A stretch of DNA of 64,000 bases from Mytilus edulis (Eukaryota; Mollusca; Bivalvia; Mytilida; Mytilidae): the NCBI RefSeq assembly GCF_963676685.1, contig NC_092349.1, forward strand, positions 84,518,604 to 84,582,603, given 5' to 3'. Made by a program: the position numbers and the translations under genes. How positions within the stretch are numbered: the stretch's first letter is position 1; each line of letters begins with the position of its first letter. The notes under the pieces are model-generated. The model had not been told where the DNA came from. It was given only the letters and a program-made list of their open reading frames with translations, and did no database searches. Of the stretch, positions 37,858 through 49,692 are shown in pieces.

Positions 37858-39993
37858 ATGATTGATATATCATTTCTCCATTTTAGAATGGCAATGCAGC
37901 GATTACATCTTATGGTTTTCGTTTTAATTTTGATTGGAACTATTGATGTTCAGTCTCAATATCCTGACGACAAATGGTGGGATATTCTGATGGAACAAGG
38001 GTTAGCTTGTAAAAATGACACATGTAGAAGAAATGATGCGACATGCGAGTGCTATCTAACAATAGAACACAGGTTAACCATGATGAACGAAAAGGACAGG
38101 ATTTTACTCGTGCCTTCAGGAGGTAGATTTCGACCATTCAACGACTTGAATAAAGAGTATCGCAAAGACGAAGAGGAGGAATTTATCGCTGGAGACGGAT
38201 ACGGATCTCGTATGGTTATAGCTGTCAATCGCCGGTTTCCGGGTCCTCAAATAACAGCATATGAGAATCAAAATATCATTGTACACATGCGAAATTTAAT
38301 GCATACCGATAGTACAACAATTCACTTTCATGGTATACACCAAAAAAGAACACCATGGTCTGATGGTGTCGCTTTTGTTTCACAATGTCCAATTCTTCCG
38401 GGACAAATTTACACATACTCATTTTATGCCAAGCCTTTTGGAACAAGTTTCTATCACGCACATATTGGAGATCAGCGAAGTGCTGGTCTGTATGGACCAC
38501 TCGTTATCATACCATTGTCGTCGGTAAATATATCCACTCCACAGGATGATAACAATGGCAAAGTACACACGGTTACCATTCAGGACTGGAATCACTTTGA
38601 TGACCCGGAAACATTGTACCAACGTATGCTCTTTGGTACATTTGACCTTCAAGAAAATAAACAGATTGATACTACATCCGATATATCTGGCGCGAGGTTT
38701 AGTCGTTTTCACTGTCATTCTGGTATAATAAATGGAAAAGGTCGATTTTACAGTACATCGACGCAACACAACCAAGCTCCTTTGACAATATACGATGTTG
38801 AACCGAATACAGATTATCGTTTTAGAGTCATAGGTGCAGCAACTTTATATCCTTTTCGTGTCTATATTCAAGGTCATAGATCAATTCGTATAGTTGCCTC
38901 TGATGGATTTGAAATTGAACCGATTGAAGTAGAATCCTTGATCATACATCCAGGGGAAAGAATTGATTTTATTTTGAGAACAGACCAGGCTTCAAATAAC
39001 TATTTGTTAGTAGCAGAAACTTTAGAAGAAGAGCCAGCATCTTTGAATCAGTATCACGCAGCCGAAGCCATTATACATTATACTGACGCAGCGGTAAATC
39101 TAAATCCACCAAAGGGATCACCAAATAGTTGTTCACAGCAAAACAAATGTAGGATCTTTAATTGCCCGTTTATGTATTATCCATCAGGTCAAAATAGAAT
39201 ATGTCTCACCTGGAATGACGCAAAGACAATAGATCCAAATTCAAATATTGACGAAGTGAAAGGTGGTGCAATAGAACGATTTTATAATTTCGCTTTTCCG
39301 GGAGAGAATGGTTACACTCCAGGGTCAGTTAATGGGCATCAATTTCTTCCCCCAACTGTAGCAGCATACGCCGAATGGGATAAGGTTGAACAAAACTGTG
39401 GTGAATGTAGCGATTCAAGTATCTGTGAATGTACATACTACGACACAATAGATAAGGGTAATACCGATCAAGTGTATCAATTTGTATTGACAAACATTGG
39501 TAATGGATCAGGATGGTCACATCCTATTCATTTACATGGCCATTCGTTTTACGTCATGAACATGGGTTTTGCTTCTTACAATCAAGATGATGGTAAATTA
39601 TCAGCAAATGGGGGGCAGGATCAGCAAGATATTATATGCAACGATGGGAAAAATTTCTGTAACAATGCACAGTGGCGAAATTCGACATGGTCAAATGGAA
39701 ATCATCCTTCCCTTAATTGGGATAACCCACCACAAAAGGATACAATAATTGTACCGACAGGCGGATATGTAGTCATTCGATTCAAGGCAGATAATCCAGG
39801 CCTCTGGTTTTTCCACTGTCACATAGACGTTCACAATACCAATGGTATGGGAATGATGATCAACGAATCTCCAGCGTATCACCAAAAAGTACCAGATGAC
39901 TTCCCGCGATGCAAGAGTTATATCGTTAATAACGGTGATGGTAGGTTTTTATACGTAATATTGAGGTTACCGAATATCAGTGTACATATATAG
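37858..39993 (+). CDS. laccase-like multicopper oxidase, secreted
   Basis: One 711-codon frame holds all four copper motifs of the laccase family: HFH at 156-158, HAH at 200-202, HPIHLHGH at 555-562 and HCHIDVHNTNGM at 653-664, with Cys654 and Met664 as expected type 1 copper ligands. The family couples one-electron oxidation of phenols or similar substrates to O2 reduction; in bivalves roles in shell, byssus or pigment chemistry are proposed, so the substrate here is unknown. An N-terminal hydrophobic stretch is a signal peptide, followed by a Cys-rich segment usual in animal laccases. Met11 (37888) follows a good acceptor (ccattttag), so it may be the true start after a 5' UTR intron; Met1 has an in-frame TAA directly upstream. 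At 39939-39944 ATG|GTAGGT could be a donor, making the last 16 residues intronic; the AATAAA at 40057 favours the stop shown. Confidence 0.92.
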   Translation: MIDISFLHFRMAMQRLHLMVFVLILIGTIDVQSQYPDDKWWDILMEQGLACKNDTCRRNDATCECYLTIEHRLTMMNEKDRILLVPSGGRFRPFNDLNKEYRKDEEEEFIAGDGYGSRMVIAVNRRFPGPQITAYENQNIIVHMRNLMHTDSTTIHFHGIHQKRTPWSDGVAFVSQCPILPGQIYTYSFYAKPFGTSFYHAHIGDQRSAGLYGPLVIIPLSSVNISTPQDDNNGKVHTVTIQDWNHFDDPETLYQRMLFGTFDLQENKQIDTTSDISGARFSRFHCHSGIINGKGRFYSTSTQHNQAPLTIYDVEPNTDYRFRVIGAATLYPFRVYIQGHRSIRIVASDGFEIEPIEVESLIIHPGERIDFILRTDQASNNYLLVAETLEEEPASLNQYHAAEAIIHYTDAAVNLNPPKGSPNSCSQQNKCRIFNCPFMYYPSGQNRICLTWNDAKTIDPNSNIDEVKGGAIERFYNFAFPGENGYTPGSVNGHQFLPPTVAAYAEWDKVEQNCGECSDSSICECTYYDTIDKGNTDQVYQFVLTNIGNGSGWSHPIHLHGHSFYVMNMGFASYNQDDGKLSANGGQDQQDIICNDGKNFCNNAQWRNSTWSNGNHPSLNWDNPPQKDTIIVPTGGYVVIRFKADNPGLWFFHCHIDVHNTNGMGMMINESPAYHQKVPDDFPRCKSYIVNNGDGRFLYVILRLPNISVHI

Positions 39994-40056
39994 AACCATA
40001 CCAAACCAAATATTAAAAATGTTATGAAAAAAGAAAGCTTGATTAAAACCAAAAGC

Positions 40057-40062
40057 AATAAA
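40057..40062 (+). terminator. candidate poly(A) signal of the multicopper oxidase
   Basis: AATAAA, 64 bp past the stop codon at 39991-39993. It supports this being the terminal exon. Confidence 0.45.
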
Positions 40063-41030
40063 AACAAAAACAGATAAAGACAGCAAATAACGATAACTAG
40101 TGAATTACAGGATTCTGATAATTATGTTTGGGGGCTGAAGCGCTCAAATGTTTATTTATATATGAAACACGTCATTCTTCGTATAAATTAGGTATGATTT
40201 AAAGATAAAAGTTTCTGAAATTGCGTCATGGATATGCCCGAATCTTTAACTAGAATATACTTGTTAGTTTTGATGCACGTGTCTTGAATGTCGACTAATT
40301 TAAAATTAATAAGATGCAGACTTAAACAGAATATCAGTTGATGTTCTTATCTATCCATTTTGACAAGATACATGCTCGTGAATTTTTTTATCTATATATT
40401 TCTTAAATTGATTGAGAATGGAAATGGGGAATGTTTCAAAAGACAACAACCCGATCGACCCAAGAGCAAACGCAACCGAAGGTCTCCAATTAGTCTTCAA
40501 CACACCGAGAAAAACTCGCACCCGAAGGTGGCCACTAAACAAAACTGTGAACTACATTATTTCTATTTTACATTATTTATTCATCAACAATCCCATCATT
40601 ACTTGCATGTTGTGTTTTTCTCTATTGAATACGTTTCAGAAATTGTAATTTTGTAATGAAGTTATCTCATTGATAAGAATCAAGTATCCAGTCTCGTTCG
40701 TTCATGAATTGGCTAACTATAACTAAACGACAAGATACTCTCTTCATTTATTTCATTTTTCGCTGCTCATGACATAAGAAGGGTAAAAACTAATTGTAAC
40801 ACTTGTGGAACAGAAAACAAACTTTTTATTCTTTTTGTAACGATTGATTCTAACCCTGGATTAAATTACTCTCACCATGTGTAGGTCGTATGTATATGTT
40901 TGTGTCTATAATAAATAAAAATATTCGAAAGGTAAAATTACTTTTCTTGGTAAATAATATGTTTCCTTTGTGTTTACTATGACATATGTAAAATAAACAT
41001 TAACAATTTTTGTATTAGTTTCAGGATGTG
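40063..41030. other. intergenic, nothing recognised
   Basis: AT-rich DNA with only short frames lacking splice support. Confidence 0.45.
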
Positions 41031-41044
41031 ATACTGTTAAACCA

Positions 41045-41240
41045 ACATTCGTCTTTAGATTGTCCTTGACGATATTTATGTACATTATCTCTGACATTGT
41101 AATGATTGTATAGTTTCTTTGATTGTCCTTGACGGTATTTGTGTACATTATCTCTAACATTGTAATGTATGTATTGTTTCTTTAGACTGTCCTTGGCCAT
41201 AGATGTGTATATTATCTCTGACATTGTAATGATTGTATAG
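41045..41240 (+). repeat. minisatellite, about three 64-bp units
   Basis: 'gtccttgac' (gtccttggc in the third) recurs near 41062, 41127 and 41191, each followed by 'attatctctgacattgtaat' with small changes. Confidence 0.75.
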
Positions 41241-41489
41241 TTTTGCGTATAAACTACCTAAGAGATGAAAGGCTTGTTTACACAAGATAAGTTATGAAAG
41301 ATAGAGTTACGTAACTCACCGAATTATTGAAATTGATATTGTATGCACCACATATTGATAATTTAGGATTAACTATTATGTTATTACATTATATGAAAGG
41401 ATTAACACAAAGTTTAACAATTCGAAAGATATTCTTCATGTATTCCATGTATATACGAATATTTTTACATATGCATGAATCGCGATTTT

Positions 41490-42250
41490 TGTCGAGCCTT
41501 CGACTTTTCAGGAAAAAGCTCTACTAAGCGATCATACAATCCGTCGTTGTCGGAGGCGGCGGCGGCGACCACAAATATTCACTCTGTGGTTAAAGTTTTT
41601 GAAATTTTAATAACTTTCTTAAACTATACTTGATTACTTCCAAACATGGACAGAATCTTGTTTATGATCATTAGATAGTATCCAGAAGAAAATTTTGTAA
41701 AAATTAAATTCCATTTTTTCCGTATTTTACTTATTAATGGACTTAGTTTTTCTGCGGGGAAACATTACATTCACTCTGTGGTTAAAGTTTTTAAAATTTT
41801 AATAACTATTTTTAAACTATCCTGGGTTTGTACCAAACTTGGACAGAAGCTTGTTTATGATCAAAAGATAATATACAAAAGTAAAATTTGTAAAAAAAAA
41901 AAAATCTGTTTTTTCCGTAGTTTACTTTTAAATAGACTTTAAGTTAGATTTTCTGCCAGGAAACAACAAATTCACTCTGGTTAAATTAAAAAAAAAAATA
42001 ACTTTCTTATACTACTTTTAATTTGTACCAAACTTAGACAGAAGCTTGTATATCGAAGGAAATTTTGTTTATATTTTGTACCTGTGTATCTGTATTTTAC
42101 TTATAAATGGACTTAGTTTTTCTTCCAGTTAACATTACATACAGTCTGCAGTTATAGTTTTTAAACATTTATTAGATTCATAAACTATCCTGACTTTTTA
42201 CCAAACTTGGACAGAAGCTTCTTACAATCAAAAGATATTATCAAGAGGAA
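41490..42250 (+). repeat. dispersed bivalve repeat with about 200-bp internal tandem units
   Basis: After a 'tcgagccttcgacttttc' head and a short GGC run (about 41553-41568), the block 'ttcactctgtggttaaagtt' recurs near 41578, 41769 and 41971 (partly), with 'caaacttggacagaagcttg' in each unit and a fourth degraded unit to about 42250. I recall this family as common in bivalves; its transposon class is uncertain. Confidence 0.65.
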
Positions 42251-42704
42251 TATTTTTATTGATGTTTTTCCTCATTCTAAAAACTGGGAAATTAAAACAA
42301 AGATCATCATGAGATGTTTCGCTGTTTTTGTACTGTTCAACGTGTTTGAAAGTAACTTTGTTACAATGGCGTGACATCCCGCCATAGCTCTTTTACAATA
42401 TCTGTATTCTTATCTTTTACTTTTTACTTAAACGCTATGTCTATATACAATATTGAATTTCCTTTTTTACATATGACGTGGCTTTGTACTTATACATCCC
42501 GTCATTGTATTTTGTACCATGATACATGTTTGTTTGTATATTTGTTTGTTTTTATAGTGATTAAGATAATAACACAATGTTGACTGCTGTACCCGTTTGT
42601 TTGACATTTATACCTATTATGTCTGTTTGTTTTATTTACACATCGTTGTCTATATAATGGAATTTTATGCGGCATACAAATAAGGGGTTAAGCTAGCTAA
42701 AACA

Positions 42705-42830
42705 AACAGGTTTAATCCACCATTTTATAAAAGAAAATGCCTGTACCAAGTGAGGCAAATGACAGTTGTTATCTATTCGTTTGATGTGTTTGAGATTTTG
42801 ATTTTGTCATTGATTATGGACTTACATTTT
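42705..42830 (-). repeat. dispersed repeat family D, inverted copy
   Basis: Reverse complement of the right flank of the 60285-61268 element: 'ccattttataaaagaaaatg', 'cctgtaccaagtgaggcaaa' and 'acagttgtt' correspond to blocks at 61320-61380. Confidence 0.6.
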
Positions 42831-43486
42831 TAAATTTTCCTTGGCGTTCAGTGTATTTGTGATTTGACCTTTTTTATAATCTAATCAGATAATGAAATTA
42901 ATGATTTTCACTGTTTATATATACATGTATATAGATACTTTTACAAATTATGACTTGATAAAGTGTTGTCTCCTTTGGCACGCATATCATATCTCCTTAT
43001 ATCTATAATTTTGTGATCATCACTTCTTATCAAATATGCAATGCTTGATATTTTCTGAAATCTACACTATCTGACTAAAACATGCACTTATGTAATATGG
43101 ACGAAGTCCCCAATAACAGTAGACAAATCAATTAAAAAAAAAAATCCGGAAAATTTCCCGGAATTTTTATTGTACTGATGAACTCAAAATCGTTCATTTT
43201 TTTTTATGTCATGCATCTGCGCAGAAATCTACAATGTACTTCCTTTTTCCTGTCTCGTTTGTATGAAACTTTGAGTAAAATATATATTTATCAGTCTATT
43301 ATAAAATAGGAAGGAACGCAATACCAATTTCATTTTTAATAATTGTTTGTTTACATGGCATATGACGTCATAACTTAAATAACGTCACAACTAAAATCCC
43401 TAACAACAGAACCAAAATCGGAAACGTTACAAAAAAATAATTCATACAAACTTCGTCCCCATTTACAGCTAAAACAAACGCTTTTG

Positions 43487-43530
43487 GATATTGTATGCAC
43501 CACATATTGATAAGTTAGGATTAAATATTA
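43487..43530 (+). repeat. copy of the 41334-41384 sequence
   Basis: 'attgtatgcaccacatattg' followed by 'ataagttaggatta' repeats, almost unchanged, the sequence at 41334-41384. This is a direct repeat 2.15 kb apart. Confidence 0.7.
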
Positions 43531-43864
43531 ATATTTATTCCTGCCTCATATTATTTACCTTTTTTTCGGTAAAATTACATGAGCTATGATGCATTATTGT
43601 CTTTATTACCATAATACATAATGTAACCATTTACATTTTTGTATCTTTATTTAACTGATTTTTTTCATTATCATACTTCATACAATAAAAACCAGCTTCA
43701 TCAGTGGTATATTTCTTCGACGCATCCGATGTATCCGCACAGTTTTATGTATGATTCATTCCACCAATCAGACGGTGAACACAACACATTGACTAAACTT
43801 CTGTTTAGTTCTATGATATTTCTAGTCCCCACCCCCTGACTTGGGACAGGCACATATAGAATAT

Positions 43865-44260
43865 GACGGGGTTAATCATGTTAAGCCATTTCAATTAACA
43901 TTTTATAGTGTGTCTTTCTATGTTGTGATGTTTCACGAATCTTTCAGGAAAGGGTGAAGGTTTGTATACATTAAAACGTTAAAAACCGCTGCATTTGTTT
44001 TATTCCGCTCCATACCACATCTTCTTATATCTATTATAGCAGCCAACCATCTTCTAAACCTGGAGAAACAGTAGTGTAGCGGCACAACAAAAGAACAAAC
44101 TATGCAAAACAATTAACGAAAAAAAAATGCAATACAACAACACGACAACAACTCAGTTATAGGCGACCTTGATCTATAATGGTTTACTTTTATAAATTGT
44201 TACGTGGATAGACGGTAGTCTCATATTGGCACTCATACTACATCTTCTTATCTCTATTTT
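43865..44260 (+). repeat. dispersed repeat family A, broken copies
   Basis: 43905-44040 matches the start of the 4165-4540 copy ('attaaaacgtt' block) and 44165-44260 its end ('gatctataatggtttacttt'), with foreign sequence between. A small fragment is also at 42960-43010. Confidence 0.5.
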
Positions 44261-44899
44261 GATTTGTGACAGCCACATATAGAATAGTTCTGGCTTAAAC
44301 ATGTTTAAGGGTGCCAACCCTCCAACCCCCCGCCCTTTTTTATCCTTCAGGGGTCAATAGCGAACCTTATAATTGTTACTGTTCTGGTAGTTAAACTTTT
44401 GCTAACGTCTGCTTGGTTATGCGGGGAATTTAAATTCGCAAACGCACGTCTGATCAGAATGGGGAAATACATCCGATATATCGTGAACGTACGTCCCACG
44501 CTCTCGAGCCCACGCTCTCTTGTCGTTAAAGCTCTCTGCAAAAAACAAAAATGCGTTGATGGTTTGAAGCAAATAGAACCATATCCGACCGGCTCCCTGC
44601 ATATTTCATGGTCAAATTCTACAAACAGTCAGTCAGTTAGTGGTATCCATTGTAGTGTTGAAATACTCTTGGTATTTTGTAAGACATTCATAATCTATGT
44701 GAAAGTGTTAATTGATAGGAGAATACAATTGCTCGAAAATGAAGATATCACTGACTGAGCATACGGATAGACGAGTCTGGCTGCCAATTAGGTAGCATTT
44801 TTCTAAACTTTTTACCGTACGACATTCGACAATAAGCAAACCCACATGATAAAAACGTGAAGCGAATTGAAAGGAAGGGGAAGAGGCATGCAATACAAC

Positions 44900-45487
44900 T
44901 ACAATAACTGTTTATACAATGAAGATGTCACGTATTACCATACGGAATTAGTAATTTGGTGACTTTGACGTTGAGATGTAAAAATGAAAATATATGAACG
45001 CATCCTTACATATTTTTGTTTTCATAAATTTCATAAGAAAAGCTCCCCTTTCATATTTTTAAATTTTGGTAAAAAAACGCGCGAAAGTTTCAAGACTTAG
45101 AAATTCAATTTATCACAAAAACGGCGACGTCATAGTACATAACGTAGTTCATAAGATTATTTGAATTGGCCAATGAATCGGCCCTTTAGCACTGAGAAGA
45201 GTATGTCTTTGTGCCGTTAATCGAACCTGTGGCACAGAACTCTTTAAGCTATAAACGTTATGCTTAATTTCCCGGACCATTACACAATTATACATGTGTT
45301 TCCAAATTCGAATTGATTTGTCATTCGTTCTGATTATTATAAGCATTTAAAATTCTGTACCAAACCAAATGAATTTCATTCAAATAGAATGAATAAAGGA
45401 ATTATTTATGCGATGAAGATGTTATAAAGCACCACCGTTGATTATGTTATTTGGTTACGTTCACATGGAGATTTAAAAATGAAGAGA

Positions 45488-45522
<35 letters not shown>

Positions 45523-45670
45523 CTTTAAAGTATAAACTGTTTAATTTCCCCGAACACTACATTTTTGCTTCTGTGATCACAAATTCCAATTGTTTTTGTC
45601 CTTCGTTCTGATTATCATTTCAAGCATTTTAAACTCTATACCAACCCATACGAATTTCTTTCAAATTTTG
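44900..45670 (+). repeat. old tandem duplication with a T31 homopolymer
   Basis: Blocks recur in the same order: 'caatgaagatgtcacg' (about 44920) and 'cgatgaagatgttata' (about 45410); 'tttgtcattcgttctgatta' (45317) and 'tttgtccttcgttctgatta' (45594); 'accaaaccaaatgaatttc' and 'accaacccatacgaatttc'. The repeats are diverged with indels. A run of 31 T at 45490-45520 lies in the right copy. Confidence 0.55.
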
Positions 45671-45819
45671 ATATGTTTTGCCCTCTTTTTTTCATGAAAA
45701 GCTTGATTTTTGTTACCCGAACATGTTAAGAGGGTTAAGCCCGAGTGGACTATTTTCACTTTAACTTGAAAATGGGATAAAAATGCTTAATGGATTAACT
45801 GATGTAAATACTATATAAT

Positions 45820-45900
45820 TGATGTATTGATGGAAATAAAATTTGATTGACTTATTGATTGAAATAAAATTTGATTGACTTATTGATAAAAATGCAATAA
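45820..45900 (+). repeat. short tandem repeat, unit about 28 bp
   Basis: 'gaaataaaatttgattgact' followed by 'tattgat' occurs twice in a row. Confidence 0.6.
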
Positions 45901-46799
45901 TGAACCTTATTTATTAGCAAGCTGTAATGAACATTATTATTAATCAATCTATAAGAAGGATTGATCAGAATCAGTTTATGGTTGGGAGAGGGGTTAAGAC
46001 TGGCATAGGAAAATGATTTTCAACTTAGCAAAATGCTACCTTTGGCCCACTCAGATACTTGTTGCAATGGTTCGTAACGTGCAGAGGATGTGGCAATCTC
46101 TACAAGAGGCATTGAACGGAACATCTCAAACCTGACTGCATGTGGTAATTTAGACACTTAAAAAAGCCACTTTGAACGCCAAACTTGAGGTTTTACTGCC
46201 AGCTGATAGAAGACAAAGGTGACAATATTTATATTCCCCACTCACCTTTTGGGTCGGTGGGTCATAATGCAGTTGGGGTAACATGTGTGTAAGTCAATCA
46301 ACTGACTAAACTAAGACAGTGGTGTAAAAACACAAGACAAGAATTTACTTTACTCAAATCTTAGATAGATAACAAATATTTGGTTAGAATATTTGGCTCT
46401 ACTGTCGTATCCTTATTTGGATCAAGATATCACATTCGAATTTTATTTGGACCAGCATCGGCATTCGAAAGAGCCTCAATGCACGAAAGGAAAGAGATAT
46501 TGACGTTTCTTTAGCTGTAAACGAGAGGCGAAAGATCCTAGTGCATACATAAGAAAAATACGACACATTGTACATAGAATTATTCATACATCAAAATATC
46601 TTCAAAAATATTGTCCCATTCTAATAAAAAATACATATCTTATCAATCATTTATATTTTTATAATGTTCATATGCTTAATATTTTACACAATGTGCCTGT
46701 AACAACCGCGTTTCCTGGATAATTTAAAATACAATTAATTTGACAAACAAGATCTATAACATTTCTAACAAAGCAAAATGTAGATTCAACAACTGCAAC

Positions 46800-46930
46800 A
46801 AGTGTATTACGATATTTCTCCACTCGAGACAGTTACATGTTAATATTTAAAGCGATAGGCTTGCCATGCTAAGTAAATAATCAAATTTTAACTGTTGAGA
46901 GTGGAGAAATATTTTAATACACGAGTTACC
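46800..46930. repeat. imperfect palindrome
   Basis: 'gtgtattacgatatttctcc' followed by 'actcgagacagtta' pairs with the inverted right half ending near 46925. The centre is not GC-rich, unlike the four other palindromes. Confidence 0.55.
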
Positions 46931-47414
46931 GTGGTTGAATCTGTTTCTCTAATGATTTTCATCTTTCCTTTTCAAAGATTTGAGGAAAATTGTGTACTTT
47001 TGATGTGACGTCATTAGGCATGGTCGCCTTTTTTCATGACGTCACAATAAGACAATTCAGAAGAAAACAAGAAAATTTAACGTCACAATTAAATTTCAAC
47101 CAATCCTTTGCCGAGAACAGATTTTTCACTAGTGAGGAGAAATATTTTTCTCACACCGGTAGGAGAATGTGAAAATAGCACAAAAATTAGAGAACACTTA
47201 TTCTAAACAAAAATTATCCGTAGATTGGTAGGTTCCTCGATATACTGAGACGTATCTATTGATAATATTTTTTTATTCGGACATTACTTGGTTTCAGTTA
47301 GTCTTCATTGAAATCCCCAGCTATAATGATATATTCAACTTTTTTATCAACAGCTTGATCTAATGAATGGCTTATAAAATTAAAAATATAATCACCGGAA
47401 TCAGGTAAACTATA

Positions 47415-48703
47415 CACCTGGAAAAAAGTATTGCAACACCAAATTAAAATTCGAATTAAAGAAATACTTATTATTTTTTTATTAAATGATTTTTTGAAAT
47501 AGAACTAGTTAAACATTATTTAAATATTACCTGAGTTTAATCAATTAATATCGACTCTTTCAGTTCTTATCTGCACATGCAGCTACTGTACTCGTAGACA
47601 CTAAAACAGATGTTTTAATCCTCATTGTTTTCAACACTTAAAATAACCAAGTTTATAAATTTATGTTATTTACACCTTGTAATTGGTCATCCACAACTCA
47701 TAACTGCAGCAAGATGGCAGATATCCAGCATGAGGGAAGCAGGTATGCCGCTGTGATAATTGCACGTATTGTTGGTCATCTCCATTCCACTATAAGTCGT
47801 TTTGAGAATAAAATCCAGGCAAGAAACGATGTTAAAGACCTTCCGAGGTCAAGAAGATCCCCTATAACATCTGCTAGGGAAAATTAGGCATAATGAAGGT
47901 TGGTCAGAAGGAAACCCATTGCAAAAAATACAATCCTAAAAAGTGAATAATGACCATACAGGAGCCTTTAAGCAAGAACTGTTCAGGATCGACTCATCGC
48001 TACTGGTTATCGTGCGATAATACCATTTCGGGGACCTTTGCCAACGAACAGACACACAGATGCCCGTATCCAATATTGTGCAGAGCTCGCCAAAGTTGGA
48101 AATTAACGTTGTGGAGGAAGATCCATTGTTCCAATGGAATTCGGTTTTTCTTCCTTGGCCCTTTCGTAGCCCGAATTTGAACCATATCGAGCATATATGA
48201 GACACTGATGGGCGTAAAGTGCACGAAAGGACACCCAGTTCAAACAGGTCATGAAATAAACAATACCTTGTGTCAAGAATGGTTGCTGCTAGCTTAGCAA
48301 CAAATGAGTCGACTTATGGCAGGAATCAGAAGACATTAAGATGCGGTTATCCGTTTGAATGGAAGCTGCGCACAAAGTACTAATTATTTGGCGTATATCG
48401 ACCAACCATGATGTGAACAATCATCTAAAGATTAATTTTGAAATGTCTGACATTGTAAAGTTCGACTACAGTAAAACTTGTAAAATGCATTTTTTTGTAC
48501 AAAAAACACTTCATTTTGTTACAAAAATTTTGGTTCGATAAAACCTTTTTTTTCATACATTTTTTGTTCGTTTTAAAGCCAATGTTATGATTAACTACGT
48601 TTCGATATTATTTTACAAATATTTTATCATATTCCATCCAAAATAAGAGACTGATTTTTCAATTTTTAAAAAATCAAGGTGTTGCAATACGTTTTTCCAT
48701 GTG
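47415..48703 (+). mobile_element. dead Tc1/mariner-type transposon
   Basis: Inverted ends start CACCTGGAAAAAAGTATTGC on the left and CACATGGAAAAACGTATTGC on the right (inverted), both followed by AACACC. TA flanks both sides, the standard duplication of this superfamily. The 1.29-kb size fits a single-gene transposon. The transposase inside is broken (separate entry). Confidence 0.85.
47663..48420 (+). pseudogene. degenerate Tc1/mariner transposase
   Basis: A frame from 47663 contains the second helix-turn-helix of Tc1-like transposases (IIARIVGHLHSTISRFENKI, then a DLPRSRRSP linker resembling the usual 'rpRsGRP') and stops at 47885-47887. After a frame change, about 48120-48200 resembles the region of the second catalytic Asp onward, including PFRSPNLNHIEHI, where family members have SPDLNPIEHLWD; Asp is replaced by Asn and the Trp codon by TGA. 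Several lesions therefore make it inactive. I give only the fragments as they stand. Confidence 0.75.
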
Positions 48704-49179
48704 TATATAAAACAAACCACCAAATGTAACCTGACTCTAGAACTGAATTTTAGAAATGTTCTAAGCAGAATCTACAATCCCGTTTACAGTGATATGCCAT
48801 ATATAGCCATGATCCATGCCGCCACCATACACTTCCTACATACGTATCTATGTTGTTCTTGTCACACCCTCCTCGTGAAGACCAATACTGACAGTACGTT
48901 ACAGATGAAGCGCCGTTTAAACACTGGTAGTCTGTAATATAAATAATAAGACCATGATAAGAGCATCCTCCTCGTTTAAACCAATACGGACAGTACGTTA
49001 CAGAAGAATCACCGTTTGAATACTAATAATTTAATTTGGGATGTAAAACGTCTTCTGATTGGCTGACGGTATTTTGTTATCAGCCCATAGACATAATTTA
49101 GTCATATGATCGTGACCGTGACGTCATCAACGTTTTTCCATGGTTTTCTACGGTTTACGGAATTAAGAATTAAATTATA

Positions 49180-49330
49180 AGAAATGACTGTAATATTTTT
49201 TTGTCTATTCGAAATAACATAACAAATGTGGTGCACACTGTCCAATAACTCGCTACGCGCGTTATTCAGTGTGCATCAAATCTTTTATGTTATTTCTTTA
49301 TAGACAGAAAAATATTAAAATCATTCCCTG
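49180..49330. repeat. palindrome with GC-rich centre
   Basis: The left arm 'gaaataacataacaaatgtg' followed by 'gtgcacactg' pairs with 'cagtgtgcatcaaatctttt' followed by 'atgttatttc'. The apex is 'aactcgctacgcgcgttatt'. Outer arms 'taatatttttttgtct' / 'agacagaaaaatatta' extend the stem to about 150 bp. Confidence 0.75.
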
Positions 49331-49692
49331 AATATATATAATTAGACCATATAAGAAGATCATCAGCCTTTGTCAAGTGCCGTACGTAATGCTAACTTTA
49401 TTAAAGAAAACAAAAATATGTACTAATCAATAAAATCGTCAATATAGTTAAAATTTATAGAATGCAATATGTTACTGGTAGTCTGTTATATATATATAAT
49501 TAGACTATAATAAGACTATCAACCATTTAAAAGGGCCGTAAGTAAAATTGACTTTGAATTAATGAAATTGTAATACAATAAAATTACAACTCTATGAATT
49601 CGTCACTTTATGTTTATCAAATATAAAATGATACCAAAGGGAGTGGGAATTGCACGAGAATGGACACAAGTAGGGCCACAAATATTGTTATT

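Noticed and set aside
38276-38775. Several frames opposite or out of phase with the multicopper oxidase
   Set aside because: They are shadows of the oxidase reading frame, which alone carries conserved motifs.
43100-43460. Possible MITE bounded by 'ggacgaagt' at both ends
   Set aside because: The similarity between the ends is short and I could not define inverted tips or a target duplication.
44399-44758. 119-codon + strand frame
   Set aside because: No recognisable domain, overlapping frames on the other strand and no matching splice partners nearby. I could not support it as a gene.
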